Assembly: GCF_023898315.1 (NCBI RefSeq)
Contig: NC_064617.1
Location: forward strand, 616,891,000-616,954,999
Origin: Schistocerca nitens
Taxonomy: Eukaryota; Arthropoda; Insecta; Orthoptera; Acrididae
DNA length: 64,000 nucleotides
Direction: 5' to 3'
Shown here: positions 21,237 to 35,200 of the stretch, in pieces
Layout of the letters: each line of letters begins with the position of its first letter
How positions within the stretch are numbered: the stretch's first letter is position 1
The notes under the pieces: model-generated
Seen by the model: the letters and a program-made list of their open reading frames with translations, nothing else
What the model was told of the DNA's origin: nothing
Database searches by the model: none
Position numbers and translations under genes: made by a program

Positions 21237-22880
21237 ACCTCCACGGATTTTGAATCAACTAAGGAACGACGGAAAACAGAAAAAAGACGAATTTTCTCGC
21301 GTGTTTCTATAGACGTATTTGTACAGTGTGGTTCTATACTCCCTTCATAACTCATACTTCGACATGTAAAATCCAAAACAAGACGTCGATGTGAATGAGA
21401 ATAAAATGACGTAATGTGACATTTACGACAGTTTCCAGAACACAGTCAATATTCTATCCTTATCATGTATTCATGCAAGCCCGTGGTCAGCGAAATTAGA
21501 ACAGTATTGCATACTCTAACCACACTTCTCCGTACTGTGAAGAATGGTATGCTCGTGTCGGCTGCTAACCGCTTCGAGTTCGTGCTGCTGTGGCACTGCA
21601 GTGCGCATGTGCGGATCTGAGGCAGATTGCTTTTCATTGGTTGGCGAGAGGAAAACTGACAACAGCGTTTCAGTTCGCTGGGACTGTTCGGTGTCGCTTT
21701 CGAAATGCTTACTGAATAATGTTGGGGCTCTGTTTCGAAAACAAGACCGTACGGTGCGCTCGAGTACCGAACCGATCGGCAACATGGCGGAAAGATACAG
21801 AACAGGGTCCCTGGCACAGGCACGTGTCGTGTCGCAATTCGCGTGGTCCCATTTGAACCAGTGAAGTTACAAAAATTCGCACTGCGCTGGGTTGTGCCAC
21901 ACGCACTTTATGTGTCTCAGTTTGCGCATGCTTAAGGCGCGTACACACAAACAGGAAAAGTTAATGGTTTTCATTAATATACATAGTGTAGCTACAAGAA
22001 AAGCTAAGTTTTCACATGTATTATTGATCTTCTTTTTGAGTATGTTATACTTTAAGATACATCACACAAATGTGCCAGTAAAATTTAAAATAACAACATA
22101 ATACTCTGCTCTTCTGGGCTGAGAGCGTTACGTTTTAAACGAGAGTAAAACGCTTTGTGGTTTAAGAAATTCATCCCACAATTCTCACATGTAACATACT
22201 TCATTTGCGTAAAAGAAAATTTACTTTGACAGTCACTCTTTTCAAACCACCATTAGCAATATTTTTGCGAGACCTGTTCGTTTATCAGAGAACGCCAGGA
22301 TACAGGCATTATTACGCAGCTGCATTGATGCAGGAAGCCCTTATATTCGTATATATAAAGCATTAAGAGATCTTACATTACGCCATAAAAGAAACAGAAC
22401 ATCAGAGGATAGTACAAGAGAATCGGAATTACTAAAATGCATATTTCGGCTTGAAGGGCACATTGGTTTTTCCAGATTCACAATGAAGCAGCCTTACCTG
22501 ATATTAAGCTGTTGAGTGAAGTTTTCGAGATGTAAATTTTCTTGGAGTACCAGTACTGTACTGTCTCATGTTTAGTTACTTGTTACAGCATAAGGCCACA
22601 CGTGCCAGAAGATGAAAACGTGCATTTGAAGTTCAGCGAACAATTGGCACTAGCCAATACTGTAGAATGAAACACTTCATTTCGAATAAATTGACTGCCT
22701 CAGTGGAAAAGATAAATAAAAAGCCAAATTTCTTTAGCAAAACGACAAAATTAACTTCATTGTTCTGCAAGGCGATTAATGCTTGGCTGCCAGAAACGTG
22801 GAAATAAAATAAAATCAGGAAACTGAAACTAGCAATACATTTTTGACTTCCGTAATTATTTGAATATATTTTAATTCATA
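21237..22880. other. No recognisable gene
   Basis: Includes a moderately GC-rich block at 21540-21870 with overlapping open frames on both strands, which looks like composition-driven noise. The rest is AT-rich and unassigned. Confidence 0.45.
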
Positions 22881-23077
22881 GCCGCGGGGGATTAGCCGAA
22901 CGGTCTCAGGCGCTGCAGTCATAGACTCTGCGGCTGGTCCCGGCGGAGGTTCGAGTCCTCTCTCGGGCATGGGTGTGGGATTGTCCTTAGGATAATTTAG
23001 GATAAGTAGTGTGTAAGCTTTTGGACTTATGACCTTAGCAGTTAAGTCCCATAAGATTTCACCCACATTTGAACATG
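22881..23077 (+). mobile_element. tRNA-derived SINE, family B, full length
   Basis: Plus-strand copy with a leucine-tRNA-like head (A-box-like TAGCCGAACGGTCTCAGGCG and B box GGTTCGAGTCC), then TCCTTAGGATAATTTAGG and a 3' end CCCATAAGATTTCACCCACA, TTTGAACAT. Duplication TAATTCATA at 22872-22880 and 23078-23086 (9 bp). The body shares the GACC...AGTTAAGTCCCATA region with family A, so the two families have related 3' parts and different heads. Confidence 0.9.
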
Positions 23078-23086
23078 TAATTCATA

Positions 23087-26000
23087 TGATAGCTCCCGTC
23101 CACAGAAATCCGTTTTGTTTTCATTTGACGTGGGGGACGTAAACAAGGAGGAAACAGTGAAATCACGAAACGCAAAGACGTGTCACATGGGGACTACTCC
23201 CCTCCCAACTACAAATCTGCGCATGGGCGAAAATGGCAGCTAGGGCGCGCCAGAAAAATTTTCCTCATTCACATCTGGCTGCTTACTGCTACTGCCAATA
23301 CAGCTAGCAGCCACACTTCAAGTAGCCGGAAACAGTAGAAGTACTGCACATACGACACTCAACTGTGCGTGCGCATGAGCCCACTGGCCACTGCTCAAAC
23401 GATCCTAATGTAAACGGTTCTGACGTCACTCTAATAGAAAGCAATTTATTGTTACGAGGTATTGTATCGTCTCTGTCCTAAGGCCTATGTGACATTTTGC
23501 TGTTGGCAGACCATTGTGCGTGCACAGTGGTTTGTTGTTGTGTATGGCGTATTTCATTTTGGTTTTTTCTCTTGTTTATGTTTTATTGCTGCAGTAGTAT
23601 TCTACAGTAGCGGGATACACTAATATTCTCTAATATTCTTTGTTAGACTATCAGTTCTTACCAGTCAAAATTACAAAAATTTAACTGAAAAGTAACACAA
23701 TGAAAAATTCACGGAATTCCGAAAAATTCTTGGGTTTTACCCGGTTTTCTCCTGGATGAAAAATCCCCTGGTTTTTGCTGGATTTGGCAGTTGTCCTGGG
23801 GCGTATACACCTTGCTTAACAAATCCTTCTTTTACCACTGATAAATTCTTGAATAGAAATAATTAGTCAATTTTGAACCTGTAAATGGTGAGCAATAATA
23901 TTGTCTCTGTGATCTGTTATTCAACAGACATGACCCACATTGTAACACTGATCTCTAAAATGCCCACAGAACATGAAATATACCAACTGAAAAATATTAT
24001 CATCAGGATCTTTCACTAGTCTCCAATGTCAGTCAATATGATTATCTCTACACATAAATATGTATGTTGCTGAAAAATTCCTGTATTTGTTTCAATAATT
24101 ATAAACAACTACCGTCCACATATTCAACAGGCTGAATGAACAACACCACTAGAAAGTGTTAAGTGAAGCCCAATAAATCACAATAATCGCTAGTACATTA
24201 TGATGCCACAAAATGAGTGCATTGGAAGCACACGGTATGGATTCATCCTGCAAGAAGCATAGAGTTCAAACTTGAAGTGTTAGACCCCTTGCCATTTAAG
24301 TTTCCTATTTTCCCCAAAATTTGAACAGTAGTGATATGTGATATTTAATCATGTTAAATTACTTTTTCTGTGATGTAAACCACCTAGATAGCTTTGTATT
24401 CAGCACATGATACCACACTCCATCAGTCACAAATATGGTTAAAAGTGGTTATGAGAACTCTCCAAAGATGTTAAGTTTTTGTGTGACCCCACTCTCACTC
24501 TTGTATCTGACTCATCCCTACGAAGGACATTTGTGGTCTGTTGAGTGGACTGTGAGCTCTTGGAACATTTTCTGGGTTATGGACAACAATTCAATAGTTG
24601 GTTATGTGATAGTTTCTTATTGCTTCAACTTTCTTGTGAAGTCTTTGCCACTGCAATACATATTAATCTGATGAAAGAAGCACTACACTTAACTTAGATA
24701 GAAATCTTTCAGTTACTTCTGCATTTATTTATTTGATACATGACAAAATGTTCCTTGGATCATATGATAATGTGATCCATAGTTTAAATGTGAGTGGTTC
24801 AGTGAAGTGGTGGGACTGTGTATACAATTGTAAAAGTTATGCCTGGCCTAATAAGTGATTAAAGTTCATATGAACCTGGTCACATTCTTGAACAATTCTC
24901 TGGACCTTACACATCATTCTGTGGTGAGCACACAATGGAAGTCTCACCTCACCTTCCACATGACCTTTCCCCATAATTTCTAAGTTTGGGAAATTATGGC
25001 ACAGTTTCTGTAGCTCATTCTCCTACATCACTTCAGGGTCCTTATCATGCACACAAGATTCATATATGATGATCTTGCAATAAAAAACATCATACAAAGC
25101 AGTGTAGCAACACTGCAGAATTTTGTTTTTCACATAGTTTCAGAGGTCATATATGAATAAATGAGGTACTCACTATGTAGTGACGTTTGACCTTTCCAGA
25201 AGCTTGCAAAAGGAAGTCTACTGCTCACACATAACTAACATACACTATTTACACCAGCAAATCGATTGCGATGTGATAAATTTCAAGCACTAAGGTCTCC
25301 ACTTACACAGCTGGTAACATACACACACAGTAATAGTTCACTAATTCTCTCATAATTGAATAAACTGATTTTCCTTTCAGGATTCAAAAATACACTTCAA
25401 CAATGTTAAACTAACAAGGAATGGGCAAAAAACTAAGAGACAACATAAACTTCAGCAAATTTAGGTCATTAGACCAACATATTAGAACATATACATTTTC
25501 AATCATTGCCATAAGTGAATGTTCCCTACACAACAATTCTTAGTATTTTCTTAGAGAAAGATAGCAACTTCTTGAATTACCTTTCAGACTTATTTGTCCA
25601 AAATGCAAATGTCTGCTTTGCTCAACAACAGTGTCAGGTTTTGGGGACATTATCTCTATTCAAGGCAATTAGCCCACAGTGAATATTCCTTTCCTTTCAA
25701 AAACAGAGAATAAACCATCATTTAATCTTCCATGTTCTCAAGAAGTTATATTATCATTTCATTTTATAGGTTCTCTCTATTCTGTAGTGGGAAAATTTTA
25801 TTCCATCTATCATTGTTACTCCAGATATTATAAACTTCATGATTTCATAAAGTGAATTAGTTTTTACTCACCTTCTGTATCTTGTCATCTAAATAGTTAC
25901 CTCTAATGAATGTTCTCTTTCTGTGACCTTTCTTCCCTTTTCCACTTTAAATCATGAAATTTGATCTGAAACTATCTCCTTATACTTGGCTCAGAATACA

Positions 26001-26925
26001 CCAATGGTTGACAGAGAAGCACAGTTGAGGATGGAAGGTGGCAATGTTGCAAGTTTGTCGATGAGTGTCCACACAGTATGGCTCTAGCAGCAACAGCTGT
26101 GTGGTTCTGTACTATCTTCTCATGCTCCCTGTTGATGAGCCAGTGTTGAATTCCCTTTACTAGATTACAACATCCTTCTCACTTAATGAACACACTCCAG
26201 CATACAAAACAATACTGTTTGCCTCTTATTTGTACATATCAACAAAAGCAACATGATGTGCACTGCCTTTTACCATAATTATTATGTTTCGTGTTTAGTT
26301 GGCATACTTACATGAATAGGGTGTTCAAATGGATCTGAAACCATGTGAATACAGTAACTAACACCATATGAAAACACAAATTGCTTACATACTTAATGAT
26401 AACTGTAGTGCGCATGCAGTAGACACCATTCACTCAAAAGATGAAACATGCATCATGTCTACAAACACTAAAGGAAGACGAATTATGGCAAATGGTGCAT
26501 GTCACTTAGTTCAAAGCCAGTTCCTTCTTCAACACTATCATTATCTTTGCTACAGTCCATGGGAGAAATGCTGAAATTGCCTATGGGTGTAACTAAGGGC
26601 ATTTGTACCATAATCGAGTGAGTCATGTGTATGTAATTTCAAGTAAAACACAAAAAACTGTGCACAACTTAGAAAAAATAATTGGTCTTGTTTTATCCCA
26701 ACCTTAATATATACAACCAGACAAAGATTAATTATGATTTTTACTGAATTTTAAAAAACTGGACTTGTCTCTCTCTTCACCAAACAACTCCATTTTATGA
26801 AGTTACATGAATAAACATGTAGCTAAATAACCAACTATTAGCTCTTTGCAAGTTACTGAATATGATGAGTGGTCTGAGAATTATAAAAAAAAAGTCGATG
26901 TCATTGTAAGTCCTAGCTGTACATT
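23087..26925. other. No recognisable gene; compositional boundary
   Basis: From 23690 to 23810 there are degenerate CCCGGTTTT / CCTGGTTTT phrases that I have seen as a common grasshopper repeat. From about 23.8 kb onward the DNA becomes AT-rich and CpG-poor. Open frames at 24435-24671 and 26368-26574 have no support. Confidence 0.45.
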
Positions 26926-26929
26926 GTTA

Positions 26930-28055
26930 CTGTGGTATCCTTCATATGAACTGGATGATGCCAGGCGTCTTCATTCACTGCTTCTGAATGGCATACAATA
27001 TTAAATCATTTCTCTGGTGTTACTTGTGCCACCACTTCCTCCAACAATTACTAACTTTCTTCCACAGTGAAGCCTGTATTATTCGTTGTCACATAATGTT
27101 AGATATGCACCCAAATCATTTCAATGGTACTGAAGTGGTAGTGGTTTGGAGAAAGTCTACAAACCTCGTGACCATGTTCTCTAGCTACCTCATCAACAAC
27201 ATACAGTTTAAATTGTGGCTAATTTTGTTTCACAACATTCATATTGTGACATTTTAACCATTCAAAATGGTTGGCGTTTCTCATTCTCAGCATCAAAACT
27301 TTATAACTGAATCATGTAGGTCTCATCCATTACAATGGCAGCAGGCCAATTTAAGTAGTCACTTGTTTTCCTTGACTTGCAAACCGGGAGACAGTTTGAT
27401 GCGAAACCAACGGAAGTTCTAGCATGTAAGATAATAATCCTTGCATTCCTTTCCTACAACAATAGCAGTACTTCCACATCATAGCTTAAAAGTGTTCTTA
27501 AACATGGACAAAGCCACACAATGATATCATTTCTCCCCGTTATAATTTTCCATTCACAAACGTTTTGTGTATCTGAAACATAGGATGTTTTGACTATTGT
27601 TTACTGAGAAGTCCTTCCATCACTGAATAATTCTGACTTGTAAAGAGCAACTCACAGCTTCTTCATGATTGTGGCAATGAACATCAGCTTGTTGGAATGG
27701 AGTCCAGGTTCATTACTCATTGTTATCTTCCTCCTTTTACTGGGTGTCCCTGGCTTAAATAAACCAGCCCCTTCACATTCTGAACAGTATTTTTCCTTAC
27801 AGACTTTCACAATTTTTTGTTCCTCTCTTCAAAGCCTCTGTAATTCTTTAAACTACATTCCTGAGGGGCAGTAGGGTTACACTGTTGTCTGTCATTCTTC
27901 AAAAAATATTCCTGCAACAAGCACACAATCTTACGTATCTGACCAGGGAAGACATGAGCAAATTTCTGAACTTTCCATTCAGCAGCCCTAATTTTCTGCA
28001 CACTCCCACTGCAAGCTTCAGATGTTCCACAGAGCAAGATAAACTCATCGCTCAA
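26930..28055 (-). pseudogene. DDE transposase remnant (Tc1/mariner-type DDE_3 domain)
   Basis: Badly decayed minus-strand remnant. From 28055 down: a possible N-terminal region with many stops, then KPGTPSKRRK (about 27745), an unreadable middle, and a recognisable C-terminal catalytic part LYVVDEVAREHGHEVCRL followed by SPNHYHF and IEMIWVHI (about 27060-27210), in which the final E of the triad is the E of IEMIW. I recognise this order from a broad insect DDE_3 transposase group. Several stops and frame changes rule out function. Ends are approximate and no terminal repeats were seen. Confidence 0.6.
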
Positions 28056-28501
28056 AGAAATGAACTAAAACGGAACACAGCTCTTAGGGCACCAGCCTCA
28101 GGTGTTGACTGTCACTGACTAGTAGACACAACCTGTCACTGTAGAGCCACTTGAGGCAGGGGCAGATACAAACTTCAATTCCAGGGGGTGGGCAGGAGAA
28201 GAGAATAAATTGTTCATGATTTTGGATTATTTTCAAAATGTTTTATCTTTGGCATATTTTTTAAAGAAAAAGGTCCTAATATGGCAGAGAGGGGGAATTA
28301 AAGTAATGGCTTTTTATTGTGCAGGTTATTTTTAATGCAGATTCTCCATGCCGCACCCTCTCCACATCCCTGAAAAAATATAACTTGACACAGCTACATA
28401 GGATTGTAATATTAATAAAAATAACAATAGAATATATCAAGTATTTTATTACAATAAAATACAGTTCACAGGAAAAACTCAAGCCATCTCTTCATAATCT
28501 A

Positions 28502-29772
28502 CAAGTGTACAACTTTGCTTCCGCCTTCTTTTCCCCAACAATTGAGGCTTTAATGAAACATATTGGTTACACATGTATCATTCAAAGTTTTTTCCATCAC
28601 TAGCCACTACTTTCTCCCATCTTTTGGGCAGTGTACGAATCCCGCATTAAAAAAATTGTTCATCTTTGAAGCGATCCACGAATCGATCCAATTTGTGACT
28701 TCTTCAGGAGATCGGAAGTGTTGGTCAGCCAGGCCATGCACCATTGATCTAAACAGGTGATAGTCAGAGGGAGCAATGTCTCGAGAATATGGTGGGTGGG
28801 TTAGGTCTTCCCAGTTTAATGTTTCAAAATATGTTTTTATCTCTTTTGCAACATGGGGTCGAGCCTTGTCATGCTAAAAAATCACTTTATCATGCCACTC
28901 GCTGTATTGAGGTCGTTTGTCTTTTAATGCTCTGCTAAAACGCATTAATTGCATTCTATAACGAGCAGCTATGATTGTTTCACTTGGTTTTAATACCTCA
29001 TAGTACACAACGCCGAGCTGGACCCACCAAATGCAGAGCTGGGAATATTCAGTTTGGCCGTCGACGTGGAAGCTTGGCCAAGACATCTCCATGATTTTTT
29101 TAGTTTAGGATTATCATAATGAACCCACTTTTGTCCCCAGTCACAATGCGATGCAGAAATCCCTTCAGTTTTTGCCTCTGAAACAACTGTTCACAAACAC
29201 ACAAACGCCATTCAATGTCTGTTGGTTTCAGCTCACACAGGACCCAAGTTCCTTCTTTCTGTATCATGCCCATAGCCTTGAGGCGTTTTGAAATGGCTTT
29301 CTGTGTCACTCCCACTAACCATGCCAATTCTTCTTGAATTTCATGCGAGTATTCACTCAGCAATGTCTCCAAATCTGCATCTTCAAAAACATTCTCTCTT
29401 CCACCAGTATGCCAGTCTACGACCTTAAAATACCATTCTTGAAGTGTTGAAACCAGTGACGACACGTTCTTTCACTAATAGTGTCCTTACCATATGTACT
29501 TGAGAGCATTCAATGAGACTCAGCCGCTGTTTTCTTCATATTGAAACAAAAGAGTAACACCTCCCGCAAATGACGACAACTAGGCTCGTAAAGTGACATC
29601 TTCAATCAAAAACAACTTTATGATGCAGACACAAATTGACTAATGTTTGAATGAGGTTATGTTGACCGAGGTCCAAGCTAACTGCCCAATGTCTGCGAAC
29701 TGTGTCTTTCGACCGCTACTTCCTGTTGTCACCACCTATCGGCAAACGGCGGGAGCAAAGTCGTACACCTTG
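28502..29772 (-). mobile_element. mariner transposon, full length but inactive
   Basis: A 1271-bp element of normal mariner length. Its ends are inverted repeats starting CAAGTGTACAACTTTGC at 28502 and, on the other strand, CAAGGTGTACGACTTTGC from 29772, flanked by TA at 28500-28501 and 29773-29774. It contains one minus-strand transposase pseudogene (28578-29599). Confidence 0.9.
28578..29599 (-). pseudogene. mariner DD34D transposase, frameshifted
   Basis: Minus strand from the ATG at 29599 to the stop at 28578-28580. Visible parts: HLREVLLFCFNMKK (N-terminal helix), RHWFQHFKNG, LEWLVGVTQ-type second HTH (residues around 100), FLHRIVTGD with the first catalytic D, LCIWWVQLGVVYYEVLKP, HDKARPH with the second D, and IAPSDYHLF with the third D. 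The last two D residues have 34 residues between them, so all three are kept. The gene is broken by an in-frame TGA near 29510, a frameshift between 29100 and 29092, and a TAG just before the second catalytic motif. The WVGEKW-type block after the first D is also damaged. Confidence 0.88.
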
Positions 29773-29774
29773 TA

Positions 29775-32055
29775 TATAAATCTAAAAATATTTCTAGATA
29801 CTGGTATTTAGCAGTATCAATGTCACTATCTCAACTGAATTGCAATGAAGCTAAACCAGCAAGTCATTCTTCCCCCATGATTGATTGAAGTCAAGTCTTG
29901 AACCAATGAAGAGTTGAGAATGTACATTCTGCTGCTGTTACAATTACAGGCAGTATGGCAAAAATTTTTTGAATCATGAAAATGCAAGAATACATTTTAC
30001 TGTCCCACAACTTCTGGTGATATCAAGAAGACACTCTGGAATTCTAAGACCAATATCAACATAGCGCTTACATCTGGTCATCCAAAATTGGAACTCTTGC
30101 ATTAGAAATGAAATAGAAGTTCACTGAAGTTGCTTGTACACCTCTGTTGTTCCATTCGCAATTTCAGTGTCTTTTATGTGGTACCGGTACTTTTTGCTTT
30201 CCGAAATGAGAGACCTTTGCCTCAGGTGCAAACACTGCTTGCACTTCCGGCCGCTACATGGCAGCCTGGGGCACATACAGTAGTATTCTACGGTGGAAGC
30301 AGACATGCCAAACAGCCACTGAAAGAGTAACTCAGAAGAGGGCAGTCATAGCACTCATGTGATTTCTTTCACACTGCCCCTCTCTTCGAAAATTCTCGCA
30401 CAGCACTAGCATGTTCATCTTACCCTAACAGTGCAAGCTCCTTATTGATATTTGGCCACTTGCATCCATACTTCCTGTTTCGTTTCACTTTCCATCATAC
30501 CTGATACCCACCCAAGAGCTGCTGATATATGGTCCTTGCAATAAATGTTTTTCTCCCTGTATCTCTTTTTGCCTACCACAAGTATTGCTCTTCCTCACAT
30601 GGCCATTATGCAAACACCCACAGCTAACAAACGCTCCCATTCAGCACCACGTCCATACTATCAATCACACACCAGTAATTTCACAGGTACTTGCTCCACA
30701 AATAAGTTTTTTAATATGTACTGTTAAACAGATGAAGAATCAAAGTATACAGCAAGTCTCTATGAACATCATTGTCAGTACTTTCACAGATCTATGTGTA
30801 CCATGCCAATGTTTGTGCTTCAACTATGATGGTCAATGTGTTATCAATACAGAAATTTCTCATAAAATAACAAATAATTTGATAACTATAGAACTACTCT
30901 GACTAGCTCCTTACTAAAATTCTAAATTGGGCATATGAAAACTTCTGAAAAAAGCATTATGCAGAAAAATGTTTAAAGGAATAATTACTCATTGTGACCA
31001 AATAATTACTAAAATCATTGAAAAAAATTCTTGTTATAAAGATTTTTATTTCAGATAATGTAGTCTCTGTGATAGACACTGCTTTGTTCTTTGCAGTATC
31101 TTCATAATGCTATATAAACTTTAAAAGGCATGCTGGTGGCTGTTTTATCTCAGAAACCTATGACAGTAATAAAGTATGTTTCCTATGTCACTGACTGTGA
31201 AATTTAATTCATACAAACTTTGTTGTTAAATGCAAAACACAGTCATTATTCTGTTTGCTAGTGAAGGCAGATCACCTCCTGCCAGCTGGGAATACAAGCG
31301 TACATTTTATATATATATGACAGGATTGTAGGAAGTAAGCAACAATTTATAAATGTTGAATTGAAATGCAAGAATCTAAATTATATTTGACATGGCAGTA
31401 AGTTTCTATTAGTCTGGACTTCATTGTTGCAATTTGTGTTACATAAGATAACATAATGCACTAATTTTTTTCCTTATGAGTGATGGTAGTTCTCCAAAGT
31501 GGAATGTGAATGTAACTGTCTTTGTTCTGGTGTGTCTGTTCGCATGGTATAGTTCACCTATCGTCTATATTATGTTACATTTAGTTATATTACAACTTTT
31601 ATCTTTTTGATACAGAAATACTTGACACATTTTATTTCTCATAATGTCAGTTATTGTATCTGAATTATATGGTAACAAGGCAGTGCTTGTCGAAGTCAGT
31701 CGTAATTTGTCAACAAAGTCTGATTCTATTACTTTGTGTATGACTCATGACTGGTTATCTGTTTGAACATAATTGTATTGGTCTTCTGCAGCTTGAGGTT
31801 TGTCTTCCTGTAGTATGTGGGACAGTAATCCTAAATGGAAGATCTTGAAAGACAAGGGGACACAGAAAAAGTGGGTGTGTGGCTGTTGGTCACACTATTA
31901 TGATTGACACATCCCCCAATTCTAAATAAACATGTGCACATCTTACTGGGATGTTCAGTCTTTGCTTGGTGGTTGCCAAGGATGAAGCTCCTGTCCAAGT
32001 GCGAGGCTCACACAGTTATACTGTTTTTAAATGAAGAAGATGTTAAACATATTGA
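29775..32055. other. No recognisable gene
   Basis: AT-rich unassigned DNA. Open frames at 30130-30330 and 30545-30902 show no family resemblance. Confidence 0.45.
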
Positions 32056-32059
32056 AATT

Positions 32060-32962
32060 CAATGATTGGTTAATGGAAATGTGTGGAGAATGGTACATGG
32101 ATGTAGAAATGCTTGCAAGTGTTTTAGAAAGTCTACAGCCATTCTTACTGAAATTTGCAATGAACAAATGAGAAGGAGATGGTCAATTTCTACACATAAG
32201 CAAACCATGCGTGAAAATCGGCACCTTACTCATTATGATTTCTGCCTTACAGTTCCTGAGTTTTCCTGAAGCACTGTGCACAGGATTTTAACAGAAAAGT
32301 TACAATATCAAATGATGTGAGCAAGGTGAGTGTCATGGATGTTGCTAAAAGACCACTAACTGCAAAATTCTTCACTGCTTTGCACATGAAAATAACAACT
32401 TTTTTGACTAGATTATCATGGGTCACTGATTGTAATTGCTCCTCTTTACACCTGAGACCAAAGAAAAATGACACAAGTAGTAGAAGCATTAATCTTTGCT
32501 GAAGCTGCAAAATTCAAAGACTGTCTGGTGGTAAAGGCATTTAAACTATGTATTGAGATCAGACGAGTTTATTATTAGTTGACTTTTTGCCTGCTGGGAG
32601 CACAATAAAGAATGGCAGGTACTGTGAATCACTGGAAGCATTTCATATGGACAGTTCAAAAACAGATAGGAGAAATGTTGAGCAAGGACTGAAGTATTCT
32701 TCCCCAACATTGCCTGCATAGACATATGTCAAACTATTGCTCTCTTTGATGTGTCAGTAGAACATTATCACCCACCCATGCTATGATTTGGATGCACCCA
32801 GTGACTACCACCTGTTCCCAAAGATGGGAGATCATTTGGCTGGAAGACAATTCACCTGCAATGAAGAGGTGAAACATGAGGCTCAGTGCTTCCTCAAGAA
32901 CTTCGACAGTGTGACATGTGCATACAAAAACTGTCACAGCATCTATAAAAATGCATTGACCA

Positions 32963-32967
<5 letters not shown>
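32060..32967 (+). pseudogene. mariner-like transposase remnant
   Basis: Plus-strand remnant in several frames. In order: LTEICNEQMRRRWSIS, STVHRILTEKLQYQMM (second helix-turn-helix, about 32270), VTDCNCSSLHLRPKK (position of the first catalytic block), LPAGSTINGRYCESL-like (about 32590) and the third catalytic region HPCYDLDAPSDYHLFPKMGDHLAGRQF (about 32770; only the short pieces are conserved), ending EEVKHEAQCFLKNF. Many stops. The 3' side runs straight into the TAA tail of the neighbouring LINE, so the element's right end is lost or covered. Confidence 0.75.
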
Positions 32968-33007
<40 letters not shown>

Positions 33008-34100
33008 TTTATTGTCTTTAAGCCATTACAGCAATAGACAAAGTCATACATATAATACAATACAGTACAGTACATGCTATAAAAGGACAGAATTGTTAAG
33101 AACTTTACAGTTTAATATCACAGGTCATGAAATCCTTTACATTGTAGAATGGGTTTACAACTAACCAGTCATAAAGTGTTTGTTTGTATTGTTGCTCTGG
33201 TAAATTTTGTATACCTTGTGGAAGTTTGTTAAATAATTTGTGGCCCATAAGTTCATAACTGTTAACTGATTTTGACAGTCTGTGGTAGGGCGTATAGATA
33301 GAGCTGTTTGTCCTAGTGCTGTAACAATGTATATTTGCCCTGCGTTTTACTTTAGGTAAGTTCTTTTTTGTGTAGATTAAAACATAATAAATATATAGGT
33401 TTATTACTGTCATGATTTTTTGTTGAGTAAACAAAGGTTTACAATGAGCCTTGTATGGTGAGCCTGTAATTATCCTAATAGGTTTCTTTTGCAGCAATAG
33501 TATATCATGCACACAAGTGGAGTTTCCCCATAAAATAATGCCATAGGATATGATGCTTTGGAAAAATGAGTAGTAAGATACTCTAACATAATTTTTAGGT
33601 ACACAGTGCATTAATCGCCTTAACAAATAGATTACCCTAGACAATTTACCGCTAATATACTTAATATGTGGATGCCAAGAAAGTTTATCATCCAAATATA
33701 CCCCCAAAAATTTAACACAACTAGGATCATCTGATGGAAACTTGTCTTTTAAACTAAATACCATCTGCTGGGTTTTGCTTTCATTAAGCAAGAACCAATT
33801 TGCTTAAAACCAGAGTGAAGCTTGCTCAATTGTCTCTGTAACACATGTTTTAAGGCTATTAAGATCATTACTGCTGTTCAGAAATGTTGTATCATCAGCA
33901 TAGAGTACTGTTCTGGATTTGATAAATGATGGCAGGTCATTTATCATTATTAGGAAAAGGAAAGGGCCCAGCACGGATCCCTGCGGAACACCTACCTCAA
34001 CTTGTTCTATACTGGACATTTCTTTCCCAACACAGAAAAATTATGGTAAATGTTCACCTTTTAAAATGATCTAAATATTTTGGGAAACTTTTTTATTTAT
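32963..34100 (-). pseudogene. 5'-truncated LINE (reverse transcriptase C-terminal part)
   Basis: Minus-strand non-LTR retrotransposon fragment whose 3' tail is a (TAA)n run (32963-33007). The reading frame from 34019 to 33105 encodes the RT palm and thumb: [19 protein letters not shown] (catalytic ADD), KTQQMVFSL, VKFLGVYLDDKLSWHPH, then the C-terminal IISYGIILWGNS and LQKKPIRIITG. A single in-frame TAA near 33804 interrupts it after ASLWF. Upstream of about 34030 readable homology stops, so endonuclease and ORF1 are missing, as usual for 5'-truncated insertions. It resembles the CR1/L2/Jockey group; it is not the same subfamily as the 46-50 kb LINE. Confidence 0.85.
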
Positions 34101-34986
34101 TAAAAAAATTAAGACCTTTCTTTTAAATTTCCCTCATAGATAATCAGTGGGAAATGTTGCAAATCAACTGGGTAAGCACAATCCCTGAACATACTTGGGG
34201 AGGGGTGGACTTAAGTATTAAGTAGCTATGATTAATCTGTATGATTAATCTGTGAGAGGCCGGAAGTAGAGGTGTAATGAATGGCTTCCATATGAGAAAA
34301 GTAAGTAGATTTTAATGCAATTTGGGAACATATTTTCACTGCTAGGTGTGGTTTCTTTTTTGTTTGTTTATTCATTATGGTCCATTGCTCTGTCATTTCA
34401 TTGTTGTTTTGAGAGTTAATAAATTCATTTGGAGTGACATCTAACAGCAATGTTTCTTTCTTCATTTGATAATATTATAACATTGTAAAACATACACAGT
34501 TTGTGATAAGAAAAGTACTAACATTTTGCATTGTCTTTCTTGATTGTAGGATTGAAATTTATTATGAGAAAAAGGGAAATGCCTTTCTATGCCACTGAGT
34601 TTGTATGTAGATACCTAATGGCCGCCAAGTTGAATTTTAATAACAAGAGTTTCCACAAGAGGGAATTTCTATTTTATGAACACATTTCAAGTGTATGAGT
34701 AAAATGATCATTTTTTGGAATAAGCAAATGAAGAAAGAAAATAGTGTATCCTGCACATGTTGTTTTGTAAGGCAAAAGCCACCATTGTAATTAACAATAA
34801 GAATTATTTCATATGTAGAGAATTTCTCGAGCCCTCTTCTTCCCTAAGCTGGTTCTGAAAAGGCTCACTGCCTTTTTGTGAGACATTGGTGTGAGCAGAC
34901 TTAGACTGAATTCATTCATTATCAAGAAGTTATTTATTTTACATATATTTTCTATATTACATGTATTTCTATATATTTTCTATATC
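34101..34986. other. No recognisable gene
   Basis: AT-rich; short minus-strand open frame 34232-34465 has no recognised features. Confidence 0.4.
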
Positions 34987-35200
34987 ACATATGGTGTCTA
35001 GTTTCAAAAGTATGTGTTCTTTAGTGTCGCCACCAGTGGACATTATGATGGAGGCAGATGTGCTGGTATATGTAGTGCATTGGAATAGCACAGAAACCAG
35101 TCGCGGAGGGCACACATGATACGTAGTGTGGGTAGACTTGCTGCAGAGGTATTGACCAATGGGTGGCAATAAGCCTGGTGGCAGTACCTAAATTTTGTTG
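34987..35200 (+). repeat. Direct repeat copy 1, LTR-derived candidate
   Basis: Matches 35753-35971 in the same orientation (shared CACCAGTGGACAT, ATGATGGAGGCAGATG, GGTGGCAGTACCTA). The pair lies directly upstream of a gypsy pol region, so the repeats could be pieces of its LTR. Confidence 0.6.

Noticed and set aside
21446..21864. Overlapping 80-125-codon open frames on both strands
   Set aside because: GC-rich composition with no conserved motif; mutually exclusive frames.
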